From contig CANQOQ010000001.1 in the NCBI GenBank assembly GCA_947625495.1, positions 1 to 64,000 of the forward strand: a stretch of DNA of 64,000 bases, written 5' to 3'. The translations under genes were made by a program, and so were the position numbers. Numbering within the stretch: position 1 is the stretch's first letter; each line of letters begins with the position of its first letter. The notes under the pieces were generated by a model. That model saw only the letters and a list, made by a program, of their open reading frames with translations, made no database searches and was not told the origin of the DNA. The stretch is from Candidatus Gastranaerophilales bacterium. Its GTDB lineage: Bacteria; Cyanobacteriota; Vampirovibrionia; Gastranaerophilales; Gastranaerophilaceae. This document shows, piece after piece, positions 28,139-39,759 of this stretch.

Positions 28139-29497
28139 ATGAAATTCTCATCATCATTTAAAGTCGGAATACTTGCAATATCAGCCATAATAATATTAAT
28201 TTTTACCGTAATGTGGGTAAAAGGTAAAGCAATATCTTCAGCTGAGAGAATAACTGTCAGTTTTAAAGATGTAAACGGAATGCGAGCAGGTTCGGGCGTC
28301 CAGATGATGGGAGTCAGAATCGGTCAGGTTGAAGAAATAAAGCCCAAACTCAATCTTGCGGACAGTTATGTTGAAGTTAAATTCGTTATAACGGAGCCTA
28401 ATGTTGTTATCCCTAAGGCTTCTGAAATATCCATTCAACAATCAGGTATAATTGGTGAGCAATTCCTTGAAATAACTCCGCCTAAAGAAAAAACTATTTT
28501 TATACCGGAACATGATAAGTCTAAAGTTTTACACTCGGATGATAAAGTCCAAATGAAACTTGACGGGAAATACTATGATATCGGAGTTGTCAAAAAGATT
28601 GAAATTGTTGAAACTTCCACACTTCCTATGCTTATAAAAGAAAATATAAAAACGAAAAATGCTTATAAAGTTAAATATATTACGGATATTCCGGGGTTAA
28701 TAATACCTGAGCAGATTGAAGGCAGTATAGTAAAAGTCGATAATGATAAGAAACTAAGATTGACGCCAAAAGACAAATCCGATATTCCTTATCCTAAGAC
28801 CAATTCACCCTATACAGTAATTGAGCCTATGAGAATAGCCGATTTCCTTGATTTACAATACAGAAGTGCTGAATCTCTTGTCGAAACAAATGAAAGAATT
28901 TCACTGCTCCTTTCTGATGATGTTATTAATGATTTGAAGCAAACTGCATTTAATGTTACGGAATTATCGGATAAAGCCAATATAACAATGGCAAAGGCAC
29001 AAGAGTTGATTGATTTATCCAAAACCGAAATAGAAATGTTATCTTCTACCGCAAACAGTTTAGCAGACAGACTGATTGCACTGACGGATAATGTCAATAA
29101 GATAACAGGTGATGAAGAATTTGCTCAAAATGTTGCAAATGCCACAAAATCTTTTGCAAGATTATCGGATAACGTTTCTTGTCTGTTGGAAGACCCAAAT
29201 ACAAAAACAACTCTTGCAAACTTAGATATTACCGCTAAAAATATTGCTGAACTTTCAAGCTACATAAATGATATGTCTAAAGATGCAAAATTAAAAAACT
29301 ATTTAAAACAATCCGTTGTTAAACTTAATACGGCGCTGGATAAATTAACAATTACTCTTGATACTGTTAACTATGCTACCCAAGACGAAGAAAAAATCAA
29401 ACAAACAATGGATGATATTAATGCAACTTCTGAAAATCTTAAAAAGTTTTCGGAAAAATTAAATAAAAGATTTCTACTTTTCAGATTAATGTTCTAG
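28139..29497 (+). CDS. mlaD: MlaD-family MCE-domain protein
   Basis: This periplasmic, membrane-anchored MCE subunit should form a hexameric ring for lipid transfer. The 452-aa protein has one N-terminal TM helix (about residues 8-27) and the MCE domain (about 38-118: VSFKDVNGMRAGSGVQMMGVRIGQV ... IQQSGIIGEQFLEITP). An unusual inserted segment of about 110 residues has beta character, and a long helical C-terminal part (about 240-450) with repeated Asn/Thr/Leu/Ala heptads follows. MlaD of proteobacteria is only about 180 aa, so this resembles the longer Mce/TGD2-like forms. AAGAAGG precedes the start. It lies in the mlaE-mlaF-mlaD run and ends seven bases before lpxK. Confidence 0.93.
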   Translation: MKFSSSFKVGILAISAIIILIFTVMWVKGKAISSAERITVSFKDVNGMRAGSGVQMMGVRIGQVEEIKPKLNLADSYVEVKFVITEPNVVIPKASEISIQQSGIIGEQFLEITPPKEKTIFIPEHDKSKVLHSDDKVQMKLDGKYYDIGVVKKIEIVETSTLPMLIKENIKTKNAYKVKYITDIPGLIIPEQIEGSIVKVDNDKKLRLTPKDKSDIPYPKTNSPYTVIEPMRIADFLDLQYRSAESLVETNERISLLLSDDVINDLKQTAFNVTELSDKANITMAKAQELIDLSKTEIEMLSSTANSLADRLIALTDNVNKITGDEEFAQNVANATKSFARLSDNVSCLLEDPNTKTTLANLDITAKNIAELSSYINDMSKDAKLKNYLKQSVVKLNTALDKLTITLDTVNYATQDEEKIKQTMDDINATSENLKKFSEKLNKRFLLFRLMF

Positions 29498-29504
29498 GTC
29501 AATT

Positions 29505-30569
29505 ATGAAATTATTTATATCAAAATTACATTATAAAAAAAATTTAACTGCCTATGAAAAAGTAATAATTTCATTATTAAAAGTATTGTCATTTTTTTAC
29601 GGCTCAATCGTTAATATACGCAATTCAATGTATGATAAAAAAATAATTAAATCCCACGGTTCTAAGGCATTTATAGTTTCAATAGGAAATATTACAACGG
29701 GCGGTGTCGGGAAAACCCCTATTACACTTGAAGCTGCAAAATATTTTCTTGCTATGAATAAAAAAGTTGCAATAGTATCAAGGGGATACGGTAGTAAACT
29801 TTCAGGAAATAAACCCAATCTTATTTCAGACGGCTCGGGGCCATTATTTAGTGCATCTGTTGCAGGGGATGAACCTTATTGGCTTAGTGAAAACTGTAAA
29901 GGTGCTTATGTCGTTACATCAAAAAGCAGATTAAGAGCTGAAAAATATCTTGCTCAGACTTATGCTCCCGATGTAATTATTTTGGATGATGCTTTTCAAC
30001 ACAGAAAAATTAAACGTGATATTGATATTCTTCTTATTGATTCAAAAAATAAATTCGGAAATAAATATCTGCTGCCGGCAGGACCTTTAAGAGAAAATAT
30101 TCAATCTATTAACAGGGCTGATAAAATAATCGTTGTAAACAAAAGTTATGAAACAGATAAAGCTTTAATGTTCTGCGATAATTTAAAGAAAAAATTTTCC
30201 AAATCGACATATCTTTGTAAAATGGTACCTGAAAATATTTACAACATAAAAAATAAAGAGATTTTACCTTATGATACAAGAATAATGGCATTTTCAGCCA
30301 TCGGACAACCTTCAGGGTTCTTTGATTTTCTAAAAAAAGATTATAAACTTGTTGCCGTGCTTGAGTTTGAAGATCATCACAGATACGACAAATCAGATAT
30401 TTCTAAAATTATTGAATTCGCTCAGGAAGAGAATATAGAACACGTTGTAACTACGGAAAAAGATGCCGTTAAACTGATTGATTTAGTTAAAGATGTTGAT
30501 ATCCCTATAAAAATTTATTCTTTAAAACTAAAAGCATATCTTGATATTAAGGAAGTATTAGGTGAGTAA
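29505..30569 (+). CDS. lpxK: tetraacyldisaccharide 4'-kinase
   Basis: LpxK phosphorylates the 4' position of the lipid A disaccharide at the inner membrane. The 354-aa protein has an N-terminal hydrophobic helix and then Walker A GNITTGGVGKTPITL (about residues 62-76), VAIVSRGYGSK, GDEPYWLSE, the IILDDAFQHRKIKRDIDILLID segment and the late VVTTEKDAVKL. It supports the presence of a lipopolysaccharide-type outer membrane. It sits directly after the MCE lipid transporter, and its last 8 bases overlap the following glycosyltransferase start. Confidence 0.95.
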   Translation: MKLFISKLHYKKNLTAYEKVIISLLKVLSFFYGSIVNIRNSMYDKKIIKSHGSKAFIVSIGNITTGGVGKTPITLEAAKYFLAMNKKVAIVSRGYGSKLSGNKPNLISDGSGPLFSASVAGDEPYWLSENCKGAYVVTSKSRLRAEKYLAQTYAPDVIILDDAFQHRKIKRDIDILLIDSKNKFGNKYLLPAGPLRENIQSINRADKIIVVNKSYETDKALMFCDNLKKKFSKSTYLCKMVPENIYNIKNKEILPYDTRIMAFSAIGQPSGFFDFLKKDYKLVAVLEFEDHHRYDKSDISKIIEFAQEENIEHVVTTEKDAVKLIDLVKDVDIPIKIYSLKLKAYLDIKEVLGE

Positions 30570-31593
30570 AAAGATTCTTGTTGTAAGATATCGTTTTATC
30601 GGTGATATGGTTCTTACCGTTCCTTTTTTAAGAAATCTCAGGTATAATTATCCCGATTGGCAAATAGATATGCTTATAGCCCCAAATTCGGGCGAAGTCA
30701 TTGATAATTGCCCTTATGTAAATAATTTTATTTATTTTGATACAACAAGAAAACACAAATATGAAAAGGGCATAGGGCATAAGAAATCTTTTTGGTATTA
30801 TGTTTCTGTTCTAAGAAAAGAGAAGTATGATAAGGCATACATTTTAAAGCGTTCTTTTTCAAGTGCTTTATTATGTTTTCTTGCGGGAATTAAACAGAGA
30901 ATAGGATTTGATACGGAACATAGAGGTTTTTTACTTACGAAAAAAGTTAAATACAATCTTTTTAAACATGAATCTCTTTGTTCTTTAGATGTTCTTGAGG
31001 CTGACGGGCTGAGGGTCAAAGATACTTATCTTGAAAATTGGATTAGGGATGAAAATATTTTAAAAGTTGAAAAATTATTTGAAGAATATAATATAACCAC
31101 CGATAAGAAAATTGCCGTAGTAAATGCACAGGCGTCAAACCCTAAAAAAGTTTGGGATATCAAAAATTTTACGGAAATTATTGAATATCTCTCAAATGAG
31201 AAGGGTGTTCAGGTTGTTTTTATAGGTGCTCAATCCGATAAAGAATTATATGAAACTTTAAAATATTCCGAGAAATTAAAAATAACTCCCGTAAATTTAT
31301 GCGGAAAACTTAATTTAAAGGACAGTTTAGCGGTATTAAAAAAGGCTGATTTTATAATAGGAAATGACTCCGGAACTTTACATATGGCATCATCTGTAGG
31401 TACAAAAGTTATAGGATTATACGGCCCTATGCCGTTTGAAAAATGGAAAGCGCTTGGAGATAAAAATATTTTAATTAAAGCTGATTTACCTTGTATCCCC
31501 TGTGCATTAAAAGGAAAATGCAATAATAATTATCAATGTATGAAGCTTATAAGTGTTAATCAGGTAAAAAATGCTATAGATGAATTGCTATAA
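30562..31593 (+). CDS. glycosyltransferase family 9 (heptosyltransferase-like)
   Basis: GT9 enzymes add heptose to the lipopolysaccharide core. The 343-aa protein has RYRFIGDMVLTVPFLRNLRYNYP at the N-terminus, the AGIKQRIGFDTE segment, the central IAVVNAQASNPKKVWDIKNF, VVFIGAQSDKELYE and the donor-site ADFIIGNDSGTLHMASSVGTKVIGLYGP. It uses a GTG start with GGAAG upstream, overlapping lpxK by 8 bases. Whether the donor is ADP-heptose is not certain: the genome's heptose genes are not in the window. It ends the long envelope operon and overlaps the convergent GspF-like gene by 6 bases. Confidence 0.9.
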   Translation: MSKKILVVRYRFIGDMVLTVPFLRNLRYNYPDWQIDMLIAPNSGEVIDNCPYVNNFIYFDTTRKHKYEKGIGHKKSFWYYVSVLRKEKYDKAYILKRSFSSALLCFLAGIKQRIGFDTEHRGFLLTKKVKYNLFKHESLCSLDVLEADGLRVKDTYLENWIRDENILKVEKLFEEYNITTDKKIAVVNAQASNPKKVWDIKNFTEIIEYLSNEKGVQVVFIGAQSDKELYETLKYSEKLKITPVNLCGKLNLKDSLAVLKKADFIIGNDSGTLHMASSVGTKVIGLYGPMPFEKWKALGDKNILIKADLPCIPCALKGKCNNNYQCMKLISVNQVKNAIDELL

Positions 31594-32628
31594 CATTGAA
31601 AATAAGCTGCTAAAATATTTATTATACAGTGAAACTGCGATATATAAAACCATAAGTCCGACAAGAACTATAGTAGCCGGCTCAACAAGCTTTAATATCA
31701 TTTTAACCGAAGAATCAAACTTATTTTCATAGTCATCAGCAACAATTTTTAAGGTTTTATCAAGTTCACCCGCTTTTTCGCCTGCTGAAATTTGAGAAAC
31801 GGCAAAATCGGTAAATACATCACATTGTTTTAGGGTCAATGTTAAATCAGAACCTTTATAAAGCTTTTCTACAGCTTGGTTTATTTTTATATTAATTGAT
31901 TTTAATTTGATTACGGCATTAGATAATTTAAGAGACTCTGTAATCGGTACTCCTGCCTTATATGATAACGACATTATCGTAAAAAAACTTTGGAAATAAT
32001 AATTCTTAACTATATTTTTTAGAAATCCTATATTCATTATTAAATCAATAAATTTATTTTTAATATTTTCATGTTTTGCAATATATATAACTATGCAGGC
32101 TAATATAACAAGAAAAAAAAGAATTTTTATAACAGCTGAAAATAACAGTATCGGTATAATATTTGGCTGTAAGTCTCCTTCTGCAAGCAGTTCAAATATT
32201 TTAAATACAAAAAATTTAAAAAACAAAAAAACACTTATAGCAAAACAAAAAATAAAAGACGGATACGTAACTGAAGAAATTAAATTACTTCTAATCTGTT
32301 CTTCTTTTGATAAATTATTAATAATACTTAAAAGAACATCTTCAAGTTTTCCTGATTTTTCACCCGCACATATTAACATTGTATATGCAGGATTAATTGC
32401 ATTTTTATATTTTACTAAAGCTTCATTTAAAGAAGAACCTTTTTCCAATTTTTTTAAAATCAGATATGCCAGATTTTTTATTTTTAAATTGCTTGATGTT
32501 TCAGAAATTGATTTAAAAATTTCTATTAAGCTTAAGCCTGATTTATATAGGAAATAAAAAGAATTAAAAAATTCTTTTTTCTCTTTTACGGATAATATTA
32601 AATTATTAGAATTAAAAAAATCATTCAT
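31588..32628 (-). CDS. GspF/PilC-family inner-membrane protein
   Basis: This is a polytopic platform protein of type II secretion or type IV pilus machines. The 346-aa protein has two T2SSF repeats: the first (about residues 16-135) with FLYKSGLSLIEIFKSISE, LEKGSSLNEAL, MLICAGEKSGKLEDVL, and the second (about 215-330) with IMSLSYKAGVPITESLKLS, DFAVSQISAGEKAGELDKTL. Hydrophobic helices follow each repeat (about 123-150, 163-185 and a final one at 315-337). It is not accompanied by an ATPase, pilins or secretin in this window, so its machine must be encoded elsewhere. There is a moderate possibility it serves a minor pilus. Confidence 0.9.
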   Translation of the reverse strand: MNDFFNSNNLILSVKEKKEFFNSFYFLYKSGLSLIEIFKSISETSSNLKIKNLAYLILKKLEKGSSLNEALVKYKNAINPAYTMLICAGEKSGKLEDVLLSIINNLSKEEQIRSNLISSVTYPSFIFCFAISVFLFFKFFVFKIFELLAEGDLQPNIIPILLFSAVIKILFFLVILACIVIYIAKHENIKNKFIDLIMNIGFLKNIVKNYYFQSFFTIMSLSYKAGVPITESLKLSNAVIKLKSINIKINQAVEKLYKGSDLTLTLKQCDVFTDFAVSQISAGEKAGELDKTLKIVADDYENKFDSSVKMILKLVEPATIVLVGLMVLYIAVSLYNKYFSSLFSML

Positions 32629-32689
32629 AGAAAATATTATATATTATTTTTTAAATAATAAAAATAATTGTTTGTGATACGATAGAACT

Positions 32690-33475
32690 ATGAGAATGTA
32701 TATTTTACCATTGATATTAACGCTGTTTGCGGGAATGTCTACATTAGTAGGCGGATTTGTTACATTCTTTATAAAAAGAAATAATTTAAAAGCTTTATCA
32801 ATCGGACTCGGATTTTCTGCCGGTGTAATGATATATGTAAGTTTAAATGAACTTATGAGTGAATCACCTGTAATGCTCAGTTCATATTACAGTATGACGA
32901 TATCCAAAATACTTGCATTTATAGGATTTTTAGGCGGGATATTGACTGCAATAGCAATAGATTATTTTGTTCCCGATCATATAGAATCAGATTTTCTTAA
33001 CAATTCATCAAGATGTCATCAAAGACACAGAATAAGACGTGCAGGATTAATAACGGCAGTTGCTGTTACATTGCATAATTTCCCCGAAGGTATGGCTACA
33101 TTTTTAGTTTCAAGTCATGACATAATGCTTGGTATACCTGTTGCAATAGCAATTGCAATTCATAATATCCCTGAAGGTATTGCTATAGCTCTTCCGATAT
33201 TTCATGCAACGGGGAAAAAACGTCTTGCCATATTATATACATTCTTATCGGGTATATCAGAACCCGTCGGAGGATTAATAGGCGTTGTTCTTTTAAAAAC
33301 TATTATGCCTGCTCAGTCAATAGGTATTATGACGGCAGCTGTTGCAGGAATTATGGTATATTTGTCATTTGATACTCTGCTTCCTTTAGCCAGAGAATAC
33401 GGGGAAAATCACCATGTTATTATCGGTATTGTATCAGGCTTGTTAATTATGAGTTTGAGCCTTATTTTCTTATAA
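32690..33475 (+). CDS. zupT: ZIP-family zinc transporter (ZupT type)
   Basis: This divalent-metal importer has about eight TM helices in 261 aa. The metal-site motifs are ATFLHNFPEGM-like (VTLHNFPEGMATF, about residues 126-138) and IAIHNIPEGIAIALPI (about 155-170), plus the N-terminal GFSAGVMIYVSLNEL, all characteristic of ZupT. A His-rich loop of the usual kind is short here (RCHQRHRIRR). It has no Shine-Dalgarno sequence, and a possible -10 (TACGAT) ends seven bases before the ATG. It overlaps the convergent GNAT gene at a shared TTATAA. Confidence 0.93.
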   Translation: MRMYILPLILTLFAGMSTLVGGFVTFFIKRNNLKALSIGLGFSAGVMIYVSLNELMSESPVMLSSYYSMTISKILAFIGFLGGILTAIAIDYFVPDHIESDFLNNSSRCHQRHRIRRAGLITAVAVTLHNFPEGMATFLVSSHDIMLGIPVAIAIAIHNIPEGIAIALPIFHATGKKRLAILYTFLSGISEPVGGLIGVVLLKTIMPAQSIGIMTAAVAGIMVYLSFDTLLPLAREYGENHHVIIGIVSGLLIMSLSLIFL

Positions 33476-33964
33476 TTGATATTCCATTATGTAGTCGTCC
33501 ATAACAAATCCGCTTCCGATATCGCTTATAACAGAATCAATTGTTTTAAATCCCCATTTTATATACGCTTTTATGGTATTAGAATTATACTTGTTAACTG
33601 TTAAACGAATTGAGGATTTGCTATATTCTTTTGCTAATTCAATAATCTTTTCAAATATTTGTTTTCCGTAACCTTTATGGCGGAATTCTTTTGTTATGTA
33701 TAGTTTAGAAAGAAACAGATAATTATCTTTAATGCTTACACCGAAATATCCTATATCATTTTTGTTATCATCTTGAATAACATAATAAATATAATTTTCA
33801 AACTTCAACTGATGTTTAATCGCATTTTCGGATTGAAACTTATCAATCATATAATTAATCTGCTCATCAGAAAGTATACAAGGCCAGTATTCATGCCATA
33901 TATGGTAAGCCAGTTCGGACAGATATTTAATATTTTCAGTTGTTTTTACTTCCGTAAATTTCAT
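33470..33964 (-). CDS. GNAT-family N-acetyltransferase
   Basis: This 164-aa acetyltransferase has the acetyl-CoA site KLYITKEFRHKGYGKQIFEKIIELAKE (R/Q-x-x-G-x-G/A as RHKGYG, about residues 97-102) and the late NKYNSNTIKAYIKWGFKTIDS typical of the fold. The substrate is unknown; the order and length resemble small-molecule or peptide acetyltransferases. It begins two bases after the stop of the phosphatase gene upstream on the same strand, so the two form a transcription unit. Confidence 0.88.
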   Translation of the reverse strand: MKFTEVKTTENIKYLSELAYHIWHEYWPCILSDEQINYMIDKFQSENAIKHQLKFENYIYYVIQDDNKNDIGYFGVSIKDNYLFLSKLYITKEFRHKGYGKQIFEKIIELAKEYSKSSIRLTVNKYNSNTIKAYIKWGFKTIDSVISDIGSGFVMDDYIMEYQL

Positions 33965-33966
33965 AA

Positions 33967-34590
33967 TTAACTTGGGATGTAACCTGAATAAATAAGACTA
34001 GCCCAGTCTTTAAAATAGCTTATCTGTGTAGCACTGCCTGAAGGTACATATATTTTGAAGCTGTCATTTAAAGAAAGGTTTATAGCTCTTGCCACTGCCG
34101 CTTGAATAACTTCACCATGCGTAATAATTACGAGTCTTTTATGACTGTTTTGAGAAATAATATCGTTGATTATATTATTTATACGATTATTAAAATCAAG
34201 TAGATTTTCACCCCCGTAAGGTGTGAAATTTTCGGCATCCTTAAAATACGGTTCAATATTTTCGGGGAACTTAGATTCTATTTCATCTAACGACAGCCCG
34301 CTCCAAATACCGCTTTTTCTGCTTGTCAAATCAGGAAGAATTTCAAAATCCTGATTGCAAATTTCAGACAATATTCTTGCGCTCTGCAAGCATCTTAGAG
34401 CAGAACTTGTATAGATTTTATCTATTTTTAATCCTCTGTTATCAATCCATTTGGAAATTCTTTCGATTTCACTTTTTCCTGTTTCATTAAGAGGCGGAAA
34501 ATCTTCATTATCGAAAAAACGGTTTTCTTCGGTATTAATGGTTGCTCCATGTTTAATAAATGTTATTTTGCATTTTCTTTGAAAAAACAT
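33967..34590 (-). CDS. histidine phosphatase superfamily protein with KHG in place of RHG
   Basis: This 207-aa protein has the phosphoglycerate mutase-like fold. The N-terminal TFIKHGATINTEENRFF holds the catalytic His (residue 14), but the preceding Arg is Lys (K13). Other motif residues are present: LNETGKSEI, SSALRCLQSARIL (second Arg), KSGIWSGLSLDEIE and VITHGEVIQAAVAR (second His). It could be an alpha-ribazole phosphatase-like or broad-specificity phosphatase. The start has AAGGA upstream and an extended -10 promoter 22 bases further. It is the first gene of the pair with the GNAT protein. Confidence 0.88.
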   Translation of the reverse strand: MFFQRKCKITFIKHGATINTEENRFFDNEDFPPLNETGKSEIERISKWIDNRGLKIDKIYTSSALRCLQSARILSEICNQDFEILPDLTSRKSGIWSGLSLDEIESKFPENIEPYFKDAENFTPYGGENLLDFNNRINNIINDIISQNSHKRLVIITHGEVIQAAVARAINLSLNDSFKIYVPSGSATQISYFKDWASLIYSGYIPS

Positions 34591-34611
34591 ATTTAATCCT
34601 TATTTATTTAC

Positions 34612-34620
34612 ATTATACCA
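34612..34620 (-). promoter_or_regulatory. extended -10 promoter for the phosphatase-GNAT pair
   Basis: On the minus strand TGGTATAAT lies about 22 bases before the phosphatase start, preceded by a T-run. It is the same extended -10 box seen at 3539-3547. Confidence 0.5.
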
Positions 34621-34704
34621 AAAAATTATAATTTAATATAGTTAAATAATAGTAATAAATTAGCCTAAAGGGTTTGTTTGTAGTACAATATAGTAGATAA
34701 ATAG

Positions 34705-37164
<2,460 letters not shown>

Positions 37165-37205
37165 TTTAATCAGGTATCCCGTAAATTAGTATGAGGTAAG
37201 AAATA

Positions 37206-38267
37206 GTGGAGTTTATTATAAAACTTCTCAAGTTAAAGATTACAAAGTATATAATGATTATCATTATAATCGGGTTTGTTGCTTCATTATTTTTTGCAAA
37301 AGACTTTTATTTAAGACAGTATCATAAATGTATAGGCTTTTATTTTGTTCATAAAGGAGATGTTTCTTATAAGAATAAGAAGTATCAAAAAGCAGTTGAT
37401 TATTATAGAACTGCACTCTATCATTACCCCGGTCATTCAAGGGCAAGCTGTAATTTGGGAAATATATATGTAAGCTTTGAAAATTACTATGATGCAGTAA
37501 GTGCTTATGAAAATGCGCTAAAGTATAGTCCTGATTATATGATTTGCAGAATGGATTTAGGAATAATTCTATCCGAGAAAATGGCTGATTATGACAAGGC
37601 TATTCAAGAGTATGGCAAGGTTATTAATTCACATCCGTTTCTTATTAATATACCGTTTATTTATAATAATAAAACCAATGCAAATATAAATAAAGGTATT
37701 GCATATTATAATATGGGGCTTGCATATAGAGGTAAAGCAGTCTATATGAGCGACAAATCAGCCGCCTCTTTAAAATATTTAAGACAGGCAAGAGATTCTT
37801 ACAAAAAAGCTTTGAAATATCTTAAAAATGATTTTGATACCAATTATAATCTTGGACTTACAAATCACCTTATCGGAGATTATCAGCAGGCAGGTGTATA
37901 CTATTGCAAAGCCGTTAATATAAATCCCGAAAGCTTTGAAGCACATTATAATTTTGCACTGCTTTTAAGAAGTATGCATTTAAATAAAGAAGCTCTTTCG
38001 GAATTTGAAAAAGCTGCTATGCTTATTAATCCAGATATAAAAGATGAAAAGTATAAGTATATTTATGGAATAATTAATGAAACAAAAAGACGTATAATTA
38101 ACGAAGGTGAATATGATTATATAAAAAAACGAGTTGATTTAACTTCTCTGCCTGACGATGAAATTCAATATTATAAAGGAAAAGTTATTTTGGATAAACA
38201 AAAAGATATTAATAAAAAAGAATTTTTTAAATGCAGTTACGAAAAACAATTTAAAGAAATAAAATAA
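37206..38267 (+). CDS. membrane-anchored TPR protein
   Basis: This 353-aa protein has one N-terminal TM helix (about residues 13-32, IMIIIIIGFVASLFF) followed by six or so TPR units (KAVDYYRTALYHYPGHSRASCNLGNIY ... DAVSAYENALKYSPDYMICRMDLG ... ALSEFEKAAMLINP). It uses a GTG start with GAGGTAAG upstream. Its stop overlaps the next ATG (TAATG), indicating coupling to the GAF-GGDEF cyclase; the two may act in one pathway at the inner membrane. No enzymatic motif is visible. Confidence 0.85.
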   Translation: MEFIIKLLKLKITKYIMIIIIIGFVASLFFAKDFYLRQYHKCIGFYFVHKGDVSYKNKKYQKAVDYYRTALYHYPGHSRASCNLGNIYVSFENYYDAVSAYENALKYSPDYMICRMDLGIILSEKMADYDKAIQEYGKVINSHPFLINIPFIYNNKTNANINKGIAYYNMGLAYRGKAVYMSDKSAASLKYLRQARDSYKKALKYLKNDFDTNYNLGLTNHLIGDYQQAGVYYCKAVNINPESFEAHYNFALLLRSMHLNKEALSEFEKAAMLINPDIKDEKYKYIYGIINETKRRIINEGEYDYIKKRVDLTSLPDDEIQYYKGKVILDKQKDINKKEFFKCSYEKQFKEIK

Positions 38268-39709
38268 TGAGAGAAAAGCAAAATAAAATTGAATTTATAA
38301 GTAATTTAGCAAATATTTTGGCAAAAAAAATATCGCCTATAAATACTGTCAATGCCATAGATAAATTATTTAAGTCATATCTTAATACCGAAAATTTGGA
38401 TATAATAATTTGGGATTATAACAGTTTTTGCTTGAAAGATTTTGCCGGTAATTTTAAACAAATAGGAGATGAAATATCGGAAAAAAGTATAAGTTATCTA
38501 TACGGAATATTAAATTCCGCTTCCGGTTCGAAATTTTTATTTAATGAAACTCAATTTTCCATAGATATTGACGAAGCTGAACTTTATAATATAAAAGATT
38601 TGATAACCGACGAAAACAATATCGTATTTCCGCTTGTTTCAAACGGTGAAGTATTCGGACTTATACTCATTAAAACAAAAGAGCAAAAACACATCACTTT
38701 GGACTGTTTAAGAATATTAAATACCGCATCTAAATTAATTTCGGGCGCTGTTATTAATTATATATTAAATGAACAAATGGAGGTCAGCTTAAATTTTTAT
38801 AAAGCAATGAAAGATATTGCTAAAATTATTGAAAGCCAGTATGAACTTTCATATATCATTCCGTTAATTGGTGAAATGATAGACAGATTTATTACTTCAC
38901 ATTTAATATACATATTTATATACAAAAATAACGAATATAAATTAGTATGGCCAAATGCGTGCAAAGATAAAAGTATATATAAACTTTTAAATAAAATTAA
39001 TGAGAAGACGGAATATATCGTTTCAGAAAATTCCAAAATAGGCATTTTCCCGATAGTAAATGAAGAAAAGATATTAGGAGCAATAGCCGCATACAGCAAT
39101 ATAGAAAATTTACTGCAAAAAGATATTGATTATCTTGTACAATTAACAAGACAATCCGGCATGACAATCCAAAGAGCAAATATGTATGCGGAGGTATTAA
39201 AATATGCAACGATGGATGCATTGACAGGATTAAATAACAGACGGCAATTTGAAATAAGGCTAAATCAGGAAATTTCAAACAGTAAAAGAAATTCAATCCC
39301 CCTTTGCTCCATGATGCTTGATGTTGATTATTTTAAGAAGGTAAATGATACTTATGGACACGCGGCAGGTGACTGCGTTTTAAAGCAGGTTTCGGATATT
39401 ATTAAATCTGAAATAAGAGAATATGATATAGCCTGCAGGTATGGAGGTGAGGAATTCTTTATTATTCTGCCTCAAACAAATATAAAAGAGGCGATTTTAG
39501 TTGCGGGAAGACTCCGTAAAGTTATTGAAGAGTCCAAAATGGATATTAAATCTTTGGGAATTAATGGAATTCCCAATATTAATGTAACTGTTAGTATTGG
39601 CGTATGTGAGTATAACAGCTCTATGTCGCCGGCTTTATTCTTGCAAAAAACAGATAAAGCTTTATACAAAGCTAAAACGACAGGCAGAAACAGAGTTATT
39701 GTTTCTTAG
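38267..39709 (+). CDS. GAF-GGDEF diguanylate cyclase
   Basis: The protein should make c-di-GMP from two GTP. The 480-aa sequence has an N-terminal GAF-like sensory region (about residues 20-165), a second sensory region (about 185-305) and a C-terminal GGDEF domain (about 315-480). The catalytic motif is intact as RYGGEEF, with the metal Asp in LDVDYFKKVNDTYGHAAGD. An inhibitory-site RxxD (REYD) sits five residues before GGEEF, so product inhibition is likely. There is no membrane segment. It is coupled to the TPR gene upstream (TAATG) and followed by a lytic transglycosylase gene. Confidence 0.93.
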   Translation: MREKQNKIEFISNLANILAKKISPINTVNAIDKLFKSYLNTENLDIIIWDYNSFCLKDFAGNFKQIGDEISEKSISYLYGILNSASGSKFLFNETQFSIDIDEAELYNIKDLITDENNIVFPLVSNGEVFGLILIKTKEQKHITLDCLRILNTASKLISGAVINYILNEQMEVSLNFYKAMKDIAKIIESQYELSYIIPLIGEMIDRFITSHLIYIFIYKNNEYKLVWPNACKDKSIYKLLNKINEKTEYIVSENSKIGIFPIVNEEKILGAIAAYSNIENLLQKDIDYLVQLTRQSGMTIQRANMYAEVLKYATMDALTGLNNRRQFEIRLNQEISNSKRNSIPLCSMMLDVDYFKKVNDTYGHAAGDCVLKQVSDIIKSEIREYDIACRYGGEEFFIILPQTNIKEAILVAGRLRKVIEESKMDIKSLGINGIPNINVTVSIGVCEYNSSMSPALFLQKTDKALYKAKTTGRNRVIVS

Positions 39710-39759
39710 AAATTTATTGTTGTTTATGCTAAGCTAATCATATAGGGGATTTTAGAATA

